From assembly GCA_035708065.1 (NCBI GenBank), contig DASSTC010000043.1, positions 6,999 to 70,998 of the forward strand: a DNA stretch of 64,000 nucleotides. The letters run 5' to 3'. Below the pieces are notes generated by a model. The model was not told the origin of the DNA. It did not search any database and was given only the letters and a program-made list of their open reading frames with translations. Source of the DNA: JAICUY01 sp035708065. GTDB lineage: Bacteria; Chloroflexota; Limnocylindria; QHBO01. This document shows positions 52,893 to 61,608 of this stretch, piece by piece; positions within the stretch are counted from its first letter, which is position 1, and each line of letters starts with the position of its first letter. The position numbers were made by a program, and so were the translations under genes.

Positions 52893-53687
52893 ATGCCGCG
52901 CATGCGCCTCGACCAGCTCCTGGTGGAGCGCCGCCTCGCGAGCTCGCGCAGCCAGGCACAGGCACTGATCCTCGCCGGCGAAGTCGAGCTGCGAGGCGCC
53001 GGAACGAGAACGCTGAAGCCGGGACAACAGGTGGCGGCGGACGCGTCGGTTTCCCTGGTCGGCAAGCCTCGATGGGCGAGCCGTGCCGGCGCCAAGCTGG
53101 ACGCGGCGCTCGGGGCGTTCGCCATCGACCCCACGGGACTCGCCTGCCTGGACGCGGGCGCGTCGACCGGCGGCTTCACCGACGTCCTGCTCGAGGGCGG
53201 CGCGCGGATCGTCTATGCAGTCGACGTCGGCCGCGCGCAGCTGGTCGACCGCCTGCGGCGCGACCCCCGGGTGGTCAGCATGGAGCGCACGAACCTGCGT
53301 ACGCTCGACGCGCTGCCCGAGCCGGTCGACCTCGTCACGCTCGACCTCTCGTTCATCTCGCTCGCGCTCGTCCTGCCCGCGGTGCACCGACTGCTGACCG
53401 ATGCGGGACGTGCCGTGTGCCTGGTCAAGCCGCAGTTCGAGGCAGGCCGCGACGCCGTTCCTCGAGGAGGCGTGGTGCGCGATTCGGCGGTGCACCGCGA
53501 CGTCCTCCTGCGCTTCGGCGATCACGCGGTCGCCGCTGGGTTCGTGCCGACGCGGCTCATCCGCTCGCCGGTCACCGGCAGTGACGGCAATGTCGAGTTC
53601 CTGGCCCTTTTGGAGAAATCCGTGGCGACGCGTCGAGATTGGGCGGCGCTGGTCGAGCCTGTGGTTGCCGGCGACCGCGCCGTGTAG
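52893..53687 (+). CDS. tlyA: TlyA family rRNA (cytidine-2'-O)-methyltransferase
   Basis: 264 residues. S4 RNA-binding domain (MRLDQLLVERRLASSRSQAQALI) followed by an FtsJ-like Rossmann methyltransferase with SAM motif LDAGASTGGFTDVLL, TLDLSFISLALVLP and LVKPQFEAGRDAV. TlyA methylates the 2'-OH of cytidines in 16S and 23S rRNA and in mycobacteria sets capreomycin sensitivity; the older name hemolysin A is misleading. The order tlyA-nadK-recN is conserved in Gram-positive phyla. Confidence 0.88.
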   Translation: MPRMRLDQLLVERRLASSRSQAQALILAGEVELRGAGTRTLKPGQQVAADASVSLVGKPRWASRAGAKLDAALGAFAIDPTGLACLDAGASTGGFTDVLLEGGARIVYAVDVGRAQLVDRLRRDPRVVSMERTNLRTLDALPEPVDLVTLDLSFISLALVLPAVHRLLTDAGRAVCLVKPQFEAGRDAVPRGGVVRDSAVHRDVLLRFGDHAVAAGFVPTRLIRSPVTGSDGNVEFLALLEKSVATRRDWAALVEPVVAGDRAV

Positions 53688-53702
53688 CACGCGCGTACTA
53701 CG

Positions 53703-54029
53703 ATGCCGGGCGTGAAGAAGCGCAGGACACCTGCCGCCGAGCAGCTGAGCGCCTTCGAGGGCTTCGAGCCGGTCACGTCGCTGCCCGAACCCGGCGTCGA
53801 CACGATGCGCCAGATCGTCAGCCTGCGCATGCCCGATGCACTGCTCGAACGGGTCGAGACCGCTGCCCGCCAGCGCGGTGTCTCGCCGTCGAGCCTGATG
53901 CGTGCGCTGATCGCCGCCGGACTCGACCGCAGCTACGCGGCGGTGACCGAATCGGACGTCGCCACCGAGCTCGGCGCGCTGCGCCGGCAGATCGAGCAGA
54001 TCGCCGAGCGCCTGGAGCAGCAGGTATGA
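53703..54029 (+). CDS. Ribbon-helix-helix protein
   Basis: 108 residues from ATG 53703. A central segment (about 40-80), RQIVSLRMPDALLERVETAA followed by a RGVSPSSLMRALIAAGLD helix pair, fits a CopG/Arc-type ribbon-helix-helix DNA-binding domain, and the C-terminal 30 residues look like a short coiled coil. In-frame GTG 53712 lies 7 bases after a TACGAT box that overlaps the ATG, so the true start may be 53712. It overlaps nadK by ATGA and occupies a place near where argR often lies in this cluster. It could be a local regulator or an RHH antitoxin without its toxin. Confidence 0.65.
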   Translation: MPGVKKRRTPAAEQLSAFEGFEPVTSLPEPGVDTMRQIVSLRMPDALLERVETAARQRGVSPSSLMRALIAAGLDRSYAAVTESDVATELGALRRQIEQIAERLEQQV

Positions 54030-54871
54030 GCGGGCTGCGGCGCATCGGCCTGGCGTACAACCCGACCAACCCGGAGGTGCCGCCCGTCCTCGAGCGGGCG
54101 AAGCGCTGGTGTCAGGCGAACGGCGTCGAGACCTGGGAATCGCAGGCAGAGGACGCGCACGCCATCGGGCCCGAGCTCGAGGGCACCGACCTCGTGGCGA
54201 TCCTCGGCGGTGACGGGACGTTCCTGCGCGCTGCGCGGGCGATCGGCGCATCGCAGGTGCCGGCGTTGGGCATCAACCTGGGACGCATCGGCTTCCTGGC
54301 CAAGGTCGAGACCGGTGACCTGGAGCGAGCGCTGGAGCAGGTCGCCAACGGCGAGTTCACGGTCGAGGAGCGCTTCCGCATCCAGGCCGCGCTGCGACGC
54401 ACGAGCGGCGAGACGGAGCAGCACGCCTGCGTCAACGAGGTCGTCGTGGCGCGCGCCAACCGCGTACGGATGATCCATATCGAGGTCGAGGTATCGGGCA
54501 GCCACCTGGCGACGTACGTGGCCGACGGCGTGGTCGTCGCCACGCCGACCGGTTCGACCGCCTACTCGTTCTCGGCCGGTGGATCGATCCTCGATCCGCG
54601 CCTGCGCAACATGATCATCACGCCGGTCGCCGCCTACCTCTCGCCACTGCACAGCGTCGTCGCCGGCGGCGATCACCTCGTGCGGTTGACGCTGCGCCTG
54701 GCGGCGGACGGCGCGCTGCTGTCGCTCGACGGCCAGGCCGACATCCCGATGGCCGAGGGCGACTGTGTCGAGGTCTCGGCGCTCGAACGGCCGCTGCGAA
54801 TCATCGAGCCGGCGGGCAGCACGCCGTTCTACGACCTGCTGCGCACCAAGGCCAGCCTGCTGCCGTACTGA
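54026..54871 (+). CDS. nadK: NAD kinase
   Basis: 281 residues. GGDGT motif in AILGGDGTFLRAAR, GINLGRIGFLA, the conserved NEVVVARAN and TPTGSTAYSFSAGG. It phosphorylates NAD to NADP with ATP or polyphosphate. It is coupled by ATGA to the RHH gene and followed 3 bases later by recN. An ACCGATGC repeat spans the nadK stop and the recN start (54871-54878). Confidence 0.92.
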   Translation: MSGLRRIGLAYNPTNPEVPPVLERAKRWCQANGVETWESQAEDAHAIGPELEGTDLVAILGGDGTFLRAARAIGASQVPALGINLGRIGFLAKVETGDLERALEQVANGEFTVEERFRIQAALRRTSGETEQHACVNEVVVARANRVRMIHIEVEVSGSHLATYVADGVVVATPTGSTAYSFSAGGSILDPRLRNMIITPVAAYLSPLHSVVAGGDHLVRLTLRLAADGALLSLDGQADIPMAEGDCVEVSALERPLRIIEPAGSTPFYDLLRTKASLLPY

Positions 54872-54874
54872 CCG

Positions 54875-56527
54875 ATGCCGCTGCTGGAGCTCAACGTCGA
54901 GAACCTCGCGGTGCTGTCGTCGGTCCGGCTGCCGCTGGCGCCGGGCCTCACCGTCGTCACCGGCGAGACGGGCGCCGGGAAGTCGCTGGTCGTCGACGCG
55001 CTGTCGCTCGCGCTCGGCGCGCGAGCCTCTTCGGACGCGGTGCGGGCGGGGACCGATGCCGCCCGGATCGAGGCGATCTTCGACGCCGTGCCGCGCGACG
55101 CCGACGACGCCCTGGACGAGCTCGTCGAGGCCGGCGACGGCATGGTCATCGTGCGGCGCGAGGTCTCCGCCGACGGACGCTCGCTGGTGCGCGTCAACGA
55201 TCGCGCGGTGACGGTCGGTGCGCTGGCGGCGCTCGGTGCGCGGCTGGCGGAGATCCACGGCCAGCACGAGCAGCAGCGCCTGTTGGATCCATCACGGCAG
55301 CTCGCGCTGCTCGATCGAGCCGGCGGGCTGGACGACCTGCGTGGCGAGGTGGCTGCTGCGCACCGCGCCTGGCGCTCGGTGGTGGCGGCCGCCGAGGAGC
55401 TGCTCACGGACGAGCGGGAACTGGCTCGGCGGGTCGAGCTGCTGCGCCACCAGGTCGACGAAATCGACGCTGCGCGGCTGCAGCCGGGCGAGGACTTGAC
55501 GCTCGAGGCGGCGGTGCGTGCTGCGCAGCATGCCGAGGAGATCGCACGGGCCGCCTCCGATGCCGTCAGCGCGTTGCGCGACGATCGCGCCGGCCTGGAG
55601 GCACTCGGGGCCGCGCTGGCCGCGCTCCATGCGGCTGCGCAGCACGACGAGCGCTTCGCCCCGCTGGTCGAGCGCGCCACCGGCCTGGTGGCCGAGGCGG
55701 AGGAGCTGGCGCGCGACGCCGCCGCGCTCGGCGAGCTGGATCTCGATCCGGCCACGCGCGTTGAGCTCGAAGAGCGCCTGGCGCTGCTCTACGACCTGCA
55801 GCGCAAGTACGGACCCTCGCTGGCCGACGTCGTGGCGTTCGGCGAGGCCGCAGCGCGCGACCTTGCAGCGCTCGAGGACCAGGCGGGGGAGCGCGAACGG
55901 CTGCGCATCGAGCAGACGCGGCTGCGCAGCGAGCTGGTCGCTGCCGCCGAGCGGCTGACGAAGGCGCGTCGCGAGGCCGCCACGCGGCTGAGCGCGCAGG
56001 TCAACGCCGAGCTGCCGCCGCTCGGCCTGGCGTCCGGGTCGTTCGACGTCGAGATCGAGCCGGCCGAGCCCGGGCCGGGCGGCGCGGACCGCCTGACATT
56101 CACCTTCGCCCCGAATCCGGGTGAGCCGCCGCGCCCACTGGCGCGCATCGCGTCGGGTGGCGAGGCGAGCCGGCTCAGCCTGGCCCTCAAGGTCGTCCTG
56201 GCCGCGGCCGACGACACGCCGGTCCTCGTCTTCGACGAGGTCGACGCCGGCATCGGCGGCCGGAACGCCGGGGCACTCGGGGAGCGGCTCAAGGGGCTGG
56301 CGGCGCATCACCAGGTGCTGTGCGTCACCCACCTGCCGCAGATCGCGGCGTATGCCGACGCGCATGTCCACGTCGGAAAGCGTGTCGAGGACGGTCGGAC
56401 GCACACCGAGGTGCGGCTGCTCGATGCCGAGGAGCGGACCGTCGAGCTTGCGGCGATGCTCGGCGGCGCGGAAGCCGGCGACGCCGCCCTCGCCGCGGCC
56501 GAGGCGCTGCTGCGCACCGCCCGGTGA
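54875..56527 (+). CDS. recN: DNA repair protein RecN
   Basis: 550 residues, SMC-like. Walker A GETGAGKSLVVDALSLALG (about 30), a long coiled coil interrupted by a small hinge, ABC signature ASGGEASRLSLAL and Walker B VLVFDEVDAGIGG (about 450). It acts early in double-strand-break repair as a cohesin-like ATPase. xerD overlaps by GTGA. Neighbouring tlyA, nadK and recN form the conserved trio. Confidence 0.93.
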   Translation: MPLLELNVENLAVLSSVRLPLAPGLTVVTGETGAGKSLVVDALSLALGARASSDAVRAGTDAARIEAIFDAVPRDADDALDELVEAGDGMVIVRREVSADGRSLVRVNDRAVTVGALAALGARLAEIHGQHEQQRLLDPSRQLALLDRAGGLDDLRGEVAAAHRAWRSVVAAAEELLTDERELARRVELLRHQVDEIDAARLQPGEDLTLEAAVRAAQHAEEIARAASDAVSALRDDRAGLEALGAALAALHAAAQHDERFAPLVERATGLVAEAEELARDAAALGELDLDPATRVELEERLALLYDLQRKYGPSLADVVAFGEAAARDLAALEDQAGERERLRIEQTRLRSELVAAAERLTKARREAATRLSAQVNAELPPLGLASGSFDVEIEPAEPGPGGADRLTFTFAPNPGEPPRPLARIASGGEASRLSLALKVVLAAADDTPVLVFDEVDAGIGGRNAGALGERLKGLAAHHQVLCVTHLPQIAAYADAHVHVGKRVEDGRTHTEVRLLDAEERTVELAAMLGGAEAGDAALAAAEALLRTAR

Positions 56528-57402
56528 GCATCGACGATGCGATCGATGCCTTCCTGCTCGAGCTGCGCGTCGAGCGCGGGCTCTCACCGCTGACCATCGC
56601 GGCGTACCGGCGCGACCTCGGCCAGTTCGCGGCGACCGCGGACGCCGACTGGCGGCGCGACCCGCAGCCCGCGCGAGACTTCGTCGCCGCGCTGCGCCGG
56701 AACGGTCGCCGGCCGGCGACCCAGGCACGCAAGGTCGCCGCGCTGCGCAGCTTCTACGCCTTCGCGCTGCGCGAGGGGATCATCGAGCGCGAGGTGGCGA
56801 CGTTGCTCGCCACGCCGAAGCCAGGCAGCTACCTGCCCGAGGTCCTGGCCGCCGACGACGTCGTGCGCGTCCTCGACGCGCCTCCGGCCGACGATCCGGC
56901 GGGGATTCGCGACCGCGCGCTGCTCGAGCTGCTCTACGACTGCGGGCTGCGGGTCAGCGAGCTGACCGGCCTCGACCTGGACCGCGTGGACCTCGAGAAG
57001 CTGCAGGTCCGGGTCATCGGCAAGGGGGACAAGGAGCGGCGCGTGCCGATGACCGAGGAGGCGCGTGAGCGGCTGCACCGGTACCTCGGCGGACCGCGCG
57101 CCACGTGGACCGCCAAACAGCCGACGCCCGCTGTCTTCGTCAGCCAGCACGGGAAGCGGCTGGTGCGCGAATCGGTCTACCGGCTGGTGCGCGGCTGGGC
57201 GGAGGTGGCAGGCCTGGGCGAGAAGGTCACGCCGCACACCTTCCGGCACAGCTTCGCGACGCATCTGCTGGAGGGCGGCGCGGACCTGCGGGTGGTCCAG
57301 ACGCTGCTCGGCCATGCTAGCATCAGCACGACCCAGCTCTACACCCACCTGACCGGGCGCCGACTGCGCGAGGTGTACACCAAGGCCCACCCGAGAGCCT
57401 GA
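56524..57402 (+). CDS. xerD: Tyrosine recombinase XerD
   Basis: 292 residues from GTG 56524. SAM-like N-domain (SIDDAIDAFLLELRVERGLS) and catalytic domain with Arg in DCGLRVSEL, Lys in VIGKGDKERRVPM, HTFRHSFATHLLEGG, LGHASISTTQ and nucleophile Tyr273 in QLYTHLT. It is the XerC partner for chromosome dimer resolution; the recN-xerD-scpAB neighbourhood is typical of XerD in Gram-positive bacteria. Confidence 0.88.
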   Translation: MSIDDAIDAFLLELRVERGLSPLTIAAYRRDLGQFAATADADWRRDPQPARDFVAALRRNGRRPATQARKVAALRSFYAFALREGIIEREVATLLATPKPGSYLPEVLAADDVVRVLDAPPADDPAGIRDRALLELLYDCGLRVSELTGLDLDRVDLEKLQVRVIGKGDKERRVPMTEEARERLHRYLGGPRATWTAKQPTPAVFVSQHGKRLVRESVYRLVRGWAEVAGLGEKVTPHTFRHSFATHLLEGGADLRVVQTLLGHASISTTQLYTHLTGRRLREVYTKAHPRA

Positions 57403-57422
57403 GCCGAGGAGCCGAGGATCCC

Positions 57423-58232
57423 ATGAGCTACGCCACGAACCTCCTGTCGCGGGGCGAGGAGATCGTCTTCGAGAGCCGGCAGCACTGGTTCGCCGTTCTC
57501 GCCCAGACCTGGGTCTGGATCCTGGTCGCCATCGTGTCGCTGGCGGTCCTCATCTTCCTGGGCACGAACGCCGGGCTGGTCCTGAACAATGGCACCGCCG
57601 ACCAGGTGGTGACGATCATCGTGCTGGTCGTGCTGCTCGCCTCGCTCGGTCGCATCGGCCTGGTGCTGTGGGCCTGGCGCAACGAGGAATACCTGGTCAC
57701 CACGCGGCGGATCATCAAGTCCGAGGGCATCTTCAACAAGAACATGGGCGACTCGAGCCTGGAGAAGGTCAACGACGCGCACCTGTCGCAGAGCTGGATG
57801 GGTCGCATCTTCGACTACGGCACGCTCGACATCCTGACCGCCGCCGACGAGTCGGGTGGCATCGAGGACTTCCGGATGCTGGCCGACCCGGTGAAGTTCA
57901 AGATCGCGATGCTCAACCAGAAGGAGCTGCTCGAGCGACCGGACCTCGCTCCGCCACGCCGCTACCAGCAGCGCGATGCGCAGCCGGAGATGCGTCGTGC
58001 GGACCCGATGCCGCCTCGTGCCGGCTCTGATCGCGTCTCCGAGGTCCGCTCAGAGCCGGTGGTGGCCTCCCCACCGACGGAAGCCGGACCTGCCGTCGCT
58101 CCCGGGCAGCGGGGTGCGTCACCCGACGAGCTGGCAGCGACACTCGAGCGGCTGGGCGGCCTGCGCGACAAGGGGCTGATCACCGACGACGAGTACGAGG
58201 CAAAGAAGCGCGACATCCTGGAGCGGATGTAG
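57423..58232 (+). CDS. Membrane PH-domain protein with C-terminal SHOCT motif
   Basis: 269 residues with GAGGA upstream. Two membrane helices (about 25-48 and 60-83), then a bacterial PH (bPH2-like) domain (about 85-170) with NEEYLVTTRRIIKSEG, KVNDAHLSQSWMGRIFDYGTL. A Pro-rich disordered linker (about 180-235) precedes a SHOCT motif at the end (LERLGGLRDKGLITDDEYEAKK). The function is unknown; PH/SHOCT proteins are suspected to organise membrane assemblies. The next gene begins one base after its stop. Confidence 0.75.
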   Translation: MSYATNLLSRGEEIVFESRQHWFAVLAQTWVWILVAIVSLAVLIFLGTNAGLVLNNGTADQVVTIIVLVVLLASLGRIGLVLWAWRNEEYLVTTRRIIKSEGIFNKNMGDSSLEKVNDAHLSQSWMGRIFDYGTLDILTAADESGGIEDFRMLADPVKFKIAMLNQKELLERPDLAPPRRYQQRDAQPEMRRADPMPPRAGSDRVSEVRSEPVVASPPTEAGPAVAPGQRGASPDELAATLERLGGLRDKGLITDDEYEAKKRDILERM

Positions 58233-59120
58233 GTGTCCCAGCCCCGCCTGGGAGCGCTGGCCGACGGAATCTACGGCGAAGAGCTCGATCGACGGATCTC
58301 CGCTGCCGCGGATGCCATTTCGAGCTTCCTGCGGACCGATGCGCGCCTGGCGGCGCCGAAGCTCGCCTTCGTCCTCGGCTCGGGGCTCGGCGACGTCGTC
58401 GAGCTGCTGGACGACGCGCCGCGGCTGGAGCTTGACTACGCCGACATTCCGTTCGTGCCCCACGTCGCCGTCGTGGGCCACGCGGGCCGGCTGGTCGGCG
58501 GCCTGGTTCACGGCACGCCGGTACTGGTCCTGTCCGGTCGCGCGCATCCATACGAGGGCTACTCGCATCGGGAGGCGACGATCCTGCTGCGCGCCTGCCT
58601 GTCACTCGGCGTCGAGACCGTGGTGCTCACCAACGCCGCCGGCGCGCTCAACGCGGAGTTCGATCCGGGCGACGTGATGCTGATCAGCGACATGATCAAC
58701 CTGTCGGGCGAGAACCCGCTGCTCGGGCCGAACCTCGACCGATTCGGGCCGCGCTTCCCGGCGATGGCCGATGCCTTCGATCCAGGGCTGCGCGAGCGAG
58801 CCGCGGAGGCCGCAGCGACCGTCGACGTCCGCTTGCGCGAGGGGGTCTACATCATGCTGTCGGGTCCCTACTACGAGACCCGGGCCGAGATGCGCATGCT
58901 TCGCGCGCTGGGCGGCGATGCGGTTGGCATGTCGACGGTCCATGAGGTGCTCGTGGCGCGCCACGCCGGCGCTCGGGTGCTGGCCTTCAGCCTGATCACC
59001 AATAAGGCGACCGACGACGTCGAAGCCGGCGCGACCCACGAGGAGGTCATCGAGATGGGTCGCATCGGTGCCGGCCGGCTCGTGCGCCTGCTCGAGGCGC
59101 TGCTGCCGGATCTCGCCTAG
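58233..59120 (+). CDS. punA: Purine nucleoside phosphorylase (trimeric, inosine/guanosine type)
   Basis: 295 residues from GTG 58233. Family motifs: VLGSGLGDVVELL (phosphate loop), HAGRLVGGLVHG, GRAHPYEGYS, LTNAAGALN, YYETRAEMRML, VGMSTVHEV and the base-recognition Asn in LITNKATDD, with HEEVIEMG near the end. It splits purine nucleosides with phosphate in salvage. An N-terminal extension of about 40 residues is slightly long for the family. Confidence 0.88.
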   Translation: MSQPRLGALADGIYGEELDRRISAAADAISSFLRTDARLAAPKLAFVLGSGLGDVVELLDDAPRLELDYADIPFVPHVAVVGHAGRLVGGLVHGTPVLVLSGRAHPYEGYSHREATILLRACLSLGVETVVLTNAAGALNAEFDPGDVMLISDMINLSGENPLLGPNLDRFGPRFPAMADAFDPGLRERAAEAAATVDVRLREGVYIMLSGPYYETRAEMRMLRALGGDAVGMSTVHEVLVARHAGARVLAFSLITNKATDDVEAGATHEEVIEMGRIGAGRLVRLLEALLPDLA

Positions 59121-59123
59121 CCG

Positions 59124-59765
59124 ATGCTCTTCTTCAACCTCACCGCCCCTCAGATCGTCGGCATCGCCATCGCGCTCGTGGTCGGCATCACGTTTCACGA
59201 GTTCAGCCACGCGTTCGTCGCCGACCAGCTCGGCGACCACCGGCCGCGGGCGATGGGCCGGGTCAGCCTGAACCCGGCCGCCCACATCGACCCGATGGGC
59301 GCGCTCTTCTTCGTCATTGCCGGCTTCGGCTGGGGGAAGCCGGTGATGGTCAACGGCTACGCACTGCGGCCCGGTCGCATCGGCCTGTCGATGGTCGCCG
59401 CCGCCGGACCGATCGCCAACGTCCTCGTCGCGCTCGTGTTCGCGGTGCTCTTCCGCGCGTTGTTCATGCTCGAGCTCGGCAACGAGTTCGTCTTCAACGT
59501 CGTGATCTACACGATCATGTACAACCTGGCGCTGGCGCTCTTCAACCTGCTGCCGATTCCGCCGCTCGACGGCTACAACCTGGCGCTCGGCCTGCTGCCG
59601 CCTCGCCAGTCCTTCCTCCTTCAGCGCTACGCGCAGTACGGCTTCCTCGTCCTGCTCGGCGTGATCCTGCTGTCGTACACCATGCCCGGCGGCGGGCCGA
59701 TCGGTTGGCTGTTCGCCCTGGCGCGCGCCGGGACGAACCTGCTCACCGGGCTGACGCTCGTCTAG
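59124..59765 (+). CDS. Site-2 protease-like M50 metallopeptidase
   Basis: 213 residues. Five or six membrane helices, zinc motif TFHEFSHAFVAD (HExxH) in the first helix, SLNPAAHIDPMGAL and the third ligand in NLLPIPPLDGYN. These small rhomboid-like-sized M50B proteins (YwhC/FtsH-adjacent type) lack PDZ domains; their substrates are unknown. It lies between PNP and an HD gene in the run toward scpAB, as in many Gram-positive genomes. Confidence 0.85.
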   Translation: MLFFNLTAPQIVGIAIALVVGITFHEFSHAFVADQLGDHRPRAMGRVSLNPAAHIDPMGALFFVIAGFGWGKPVMVNGYALRPGRIGLSMVAAAGPIANVLVALVFAVLFRALFMLELGNEFVFNVVIYTIMYNLALALFNLLPIPPLDGYNLALGLLPPRQSFLLQRYAQYGFLVLLGVILLSYTMPGGGPIGWLFALARAGTNLLTGLTLV

Positions 59766-59767
59766 CC

Positions 59768-60259
59768 GTGGCACGTCCGCTGTATCGAGTCGGCCAGTTC
59801 ATCGGTCACGTCCGGGCGCGGGTGACGGCCGACGAGGAAGCATTCGTCTCCCGGGTGCTGCCGCCGCGGGCCGCCGCCCTGTTCGCCGCCATGCCGATCG
59901 CCGACCGACGTCATGGGCTGGACGTCGCCGAGCGGCTGCTGATGACCGGCGAGCGGGACCCGGATCTCATCGCCGCCGCGCTCTTGCACGATGTCGCCAA
60001 AGGCCATCGCATGCGGCTCTGGCATCGGGTCGCGGGGGTGCTGCTGCAAGCGGTGGCGCCATGCTTCCTGGCTCGCCTGGCGTCCGCCCGCCAGCGCTCC
60101 TGGCGCTACCCGTTCCACCTGTACCTTCACCACACGCCGATGTCCGCCGAGGCCGCGCGCACCGCCGGCTGCTCGGACCGATGCGCCGCGTTCATCCGCG
60201 GCATCTCGCCCGAGATGTCGCTGCAGGCCGCCCTCCTGGCTGCCGACGAGGCATCCTAG
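59768..60259 (+). CDS. HD-domain protein
   Basis: 163 residues from GTG 59768, 2 bases after the M50 gene. HD phosphohydrolase-like core: His in RRHGLDVAERLL and the HD pair in AALLHDVAKGH, later HTPMSAEAARTAG. The full set of metal ligands is plausible but the family is short. It may act on a nucleotide or phosphoester; the substrate is unknown. In many relatives a protein of this type sits just before scpA. Confidence 0.7.
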   Translation: MARPLYRVGQFIGHVRARVTADEEAFVSRVLPPRAAALFAAMPIADRRHGLDVAERLLMTGERDPDLIAAALLHDVAKGHRMRLWHRVAGVLLQAVAPCFLARLASARQRSWRYPFHLYLHHTPMSAEAARTAGCSDRCAAFIRGISPEMSLQAALLAADEAS

Positions 60260-60265
60260 CCGCCG

Positions 60266-61054
60266 ATGCCGCTCGAGCCGATTCCCGTCGAGGTCGCCGC
60301 GCCGGCCGCCGTCGCGGTGGCGTCAGCGCCGGACGGCGCAGCGTCCTTCGAGCTGCAGCTGCCCGTGTTCGAGGGCCCGCTGCAGTTGTTGTTGCACCTC
60401 ATCGAGTCCCGGCAGCTCGACGTGCTCAGCGTCCCGCTGGCCGAGGTGGCCGATGCCTATGTCGAGCACATCGCCCGTCACCCGATCGACGCGGCAAACC
60501 TGTCCGAGTTCGTGGCCATCGCCGCGCAGCTGATCCTCCTCAAGTCGCGACGGCTGCTGCCGACCGAGCCGCTGCCGGGGCTGGTCGAGGGCGAGGCCGA
60601 GCCGGACGAGGAGGAGCTCCGCCGGCGGCTGATCGAATACCGCGTCCTCCGTGACGCCGCCGTCGCACTCGGCGCGCTCGACCTTGTCGCGCCGCTCATG
60701 CGCCGCGAGCCGCGCGAAGCGGATCTGCCGCAGGTCGCGGCGCCACAGCTGCCCGCCGCCTTCCTGGCCGAGGCACTCGACCGCCTGGCGGCCGTGCCGG
60801 AGCCGGTCGCTCCGCCGCCCGAGGTGATGGTCCGCGAGATCACCATCGCGATGCAGATCGCCGCGCTACGCCGGGCGATGGGCCAATCGGGGCGGGTCGT
60901 GCTGCAGTCGATCCTGGCGACCTGCCGCTCGCGGACCGAAACGGCGGTCACCGTGCTCGCCGCGCTCGAGCTGGTGCGGCGCCGGCAGGTGAGCGTCGAG
61001 CAGACCGAGACATTCGGCCCGATCCTGATCACCCCGCTCGAGTCGTCGGCGTGA
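60266..61054 (+). CDS. scpA: Segregation and condensation protein A
   Basis: 262 residues. Kleisin: N-terminal FEGPLQLLLHLIESRQLDVLSVPLAEVADAY-type helix (about 33-62), LSEFVAIAAQLILLKSRRLLP, a variable acidic middle, and a winged-helix C-terminus (about 185-262). ScpA bridges SMC heads and binds ScpB in chromosome condensation. scpB overlaps by GTGA. The first 25 residues are a Pro/Ala-rich leader not seen in most homologs. Confidence 0.9.
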   Translation: MPLEPIPVEVAAPAAVAVASAPDGAASFELQLPVFEGPLQLLLHLIESRQLDVLSVPLAEVADAYVEHIARHPIDAANLSEFVAIAAQLILLKSRRLLPTEPLPGLVEGEAEPDEEELRRRLIEYRVLRDAAVALGALDLVAPLMRREPREADLPQVAAPQLPAAFLAEALDRLAAVPEPVAPPPEVMVREITIAMQIAALRRAMGQSGRVVLQSILATCRSRTETAVTVLAALELVRRRQVSVEQTETFGPILITPLESSA

Positions 61055-61608
61055 GCGAGCTTGACGAGCTGACCGCCTTCTACGAGGCCCTCCTGTTCAT
61101 CGCCGAGCGACCGCTGTCGACGACCGAGCTGGCGCAGCTGGGCGGCGTGCCGCTGCTGCAGGCGGAGGCGACCCTTGCCGGCCTCGCCGAGGAGCTGGCC
61201 GACGACCGTCGCGGGCTGCGGTTGCAGCACCATGACGACGGCTGGCAGCTCGTCACGGCGCCGGAGGTCGGGGAGCGGCTGGCCGCCTACGCCAGCCGCG
61301 AGGAGGCACGCCTGACTCCGGCGGCGCTCGAGGCGCTGGCGATCATCGCCTACCGCCAGCCGTGCACCCGTGGAGAGGTCGAGCGGGTGCGGGGTGTCGA
61401 CTCCGACTATGTGATTCGCTCGCTGCTCCACCGCCGGCTCATCGCCGAGGTCGGGCGCCGGGACGCCCCCGGACGGCCGATCCTGTTCGGCACCACCTTC
61501 GCCTTCCTCGAGCGCTTCGGTCTCACCTCGCTGGACGACCTGCCGGCACTGACCGATGCGGCGGCCGCCGCGGCGGCGCTGACTGCCACCGATACCGATG
61601 CCGGCTGA
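61051..61608 (+). CDS. scpB: Segregation and condensation protein B
   Basis: 185 residues from GTG 61051. Two winged-helix domains: EALLFIAERPLSTTELAQLGG and the conserved LTPAALEALAIIAYRQPCTRGEVERVRGVDSDYVIRSLL-type second domain with GRPILFGTT. It dimerises and binds ScpA in the SMC complex. The 11-base overlap with the pseudouridine synthase gene is the longest in this run. Two ACCGATGC repeats lie in its last 60 bases. Confidence 0.9.
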   Translation: MSELDELTAFYEALLFIAERPLSTTELAQLGGVPLLQAEATLAGLAEELADDRRGLRLQHHDDGWQLVTAPEVGERLAAYASREEARLTPAALEALAIIAYRQPCTRGEVERVRGVDSDYVIRSLLHRRLIAEVGRRDAPGRPILFGTTFAFLERFGLTSLDDLPALTDAAAAAAALTATDTDAG

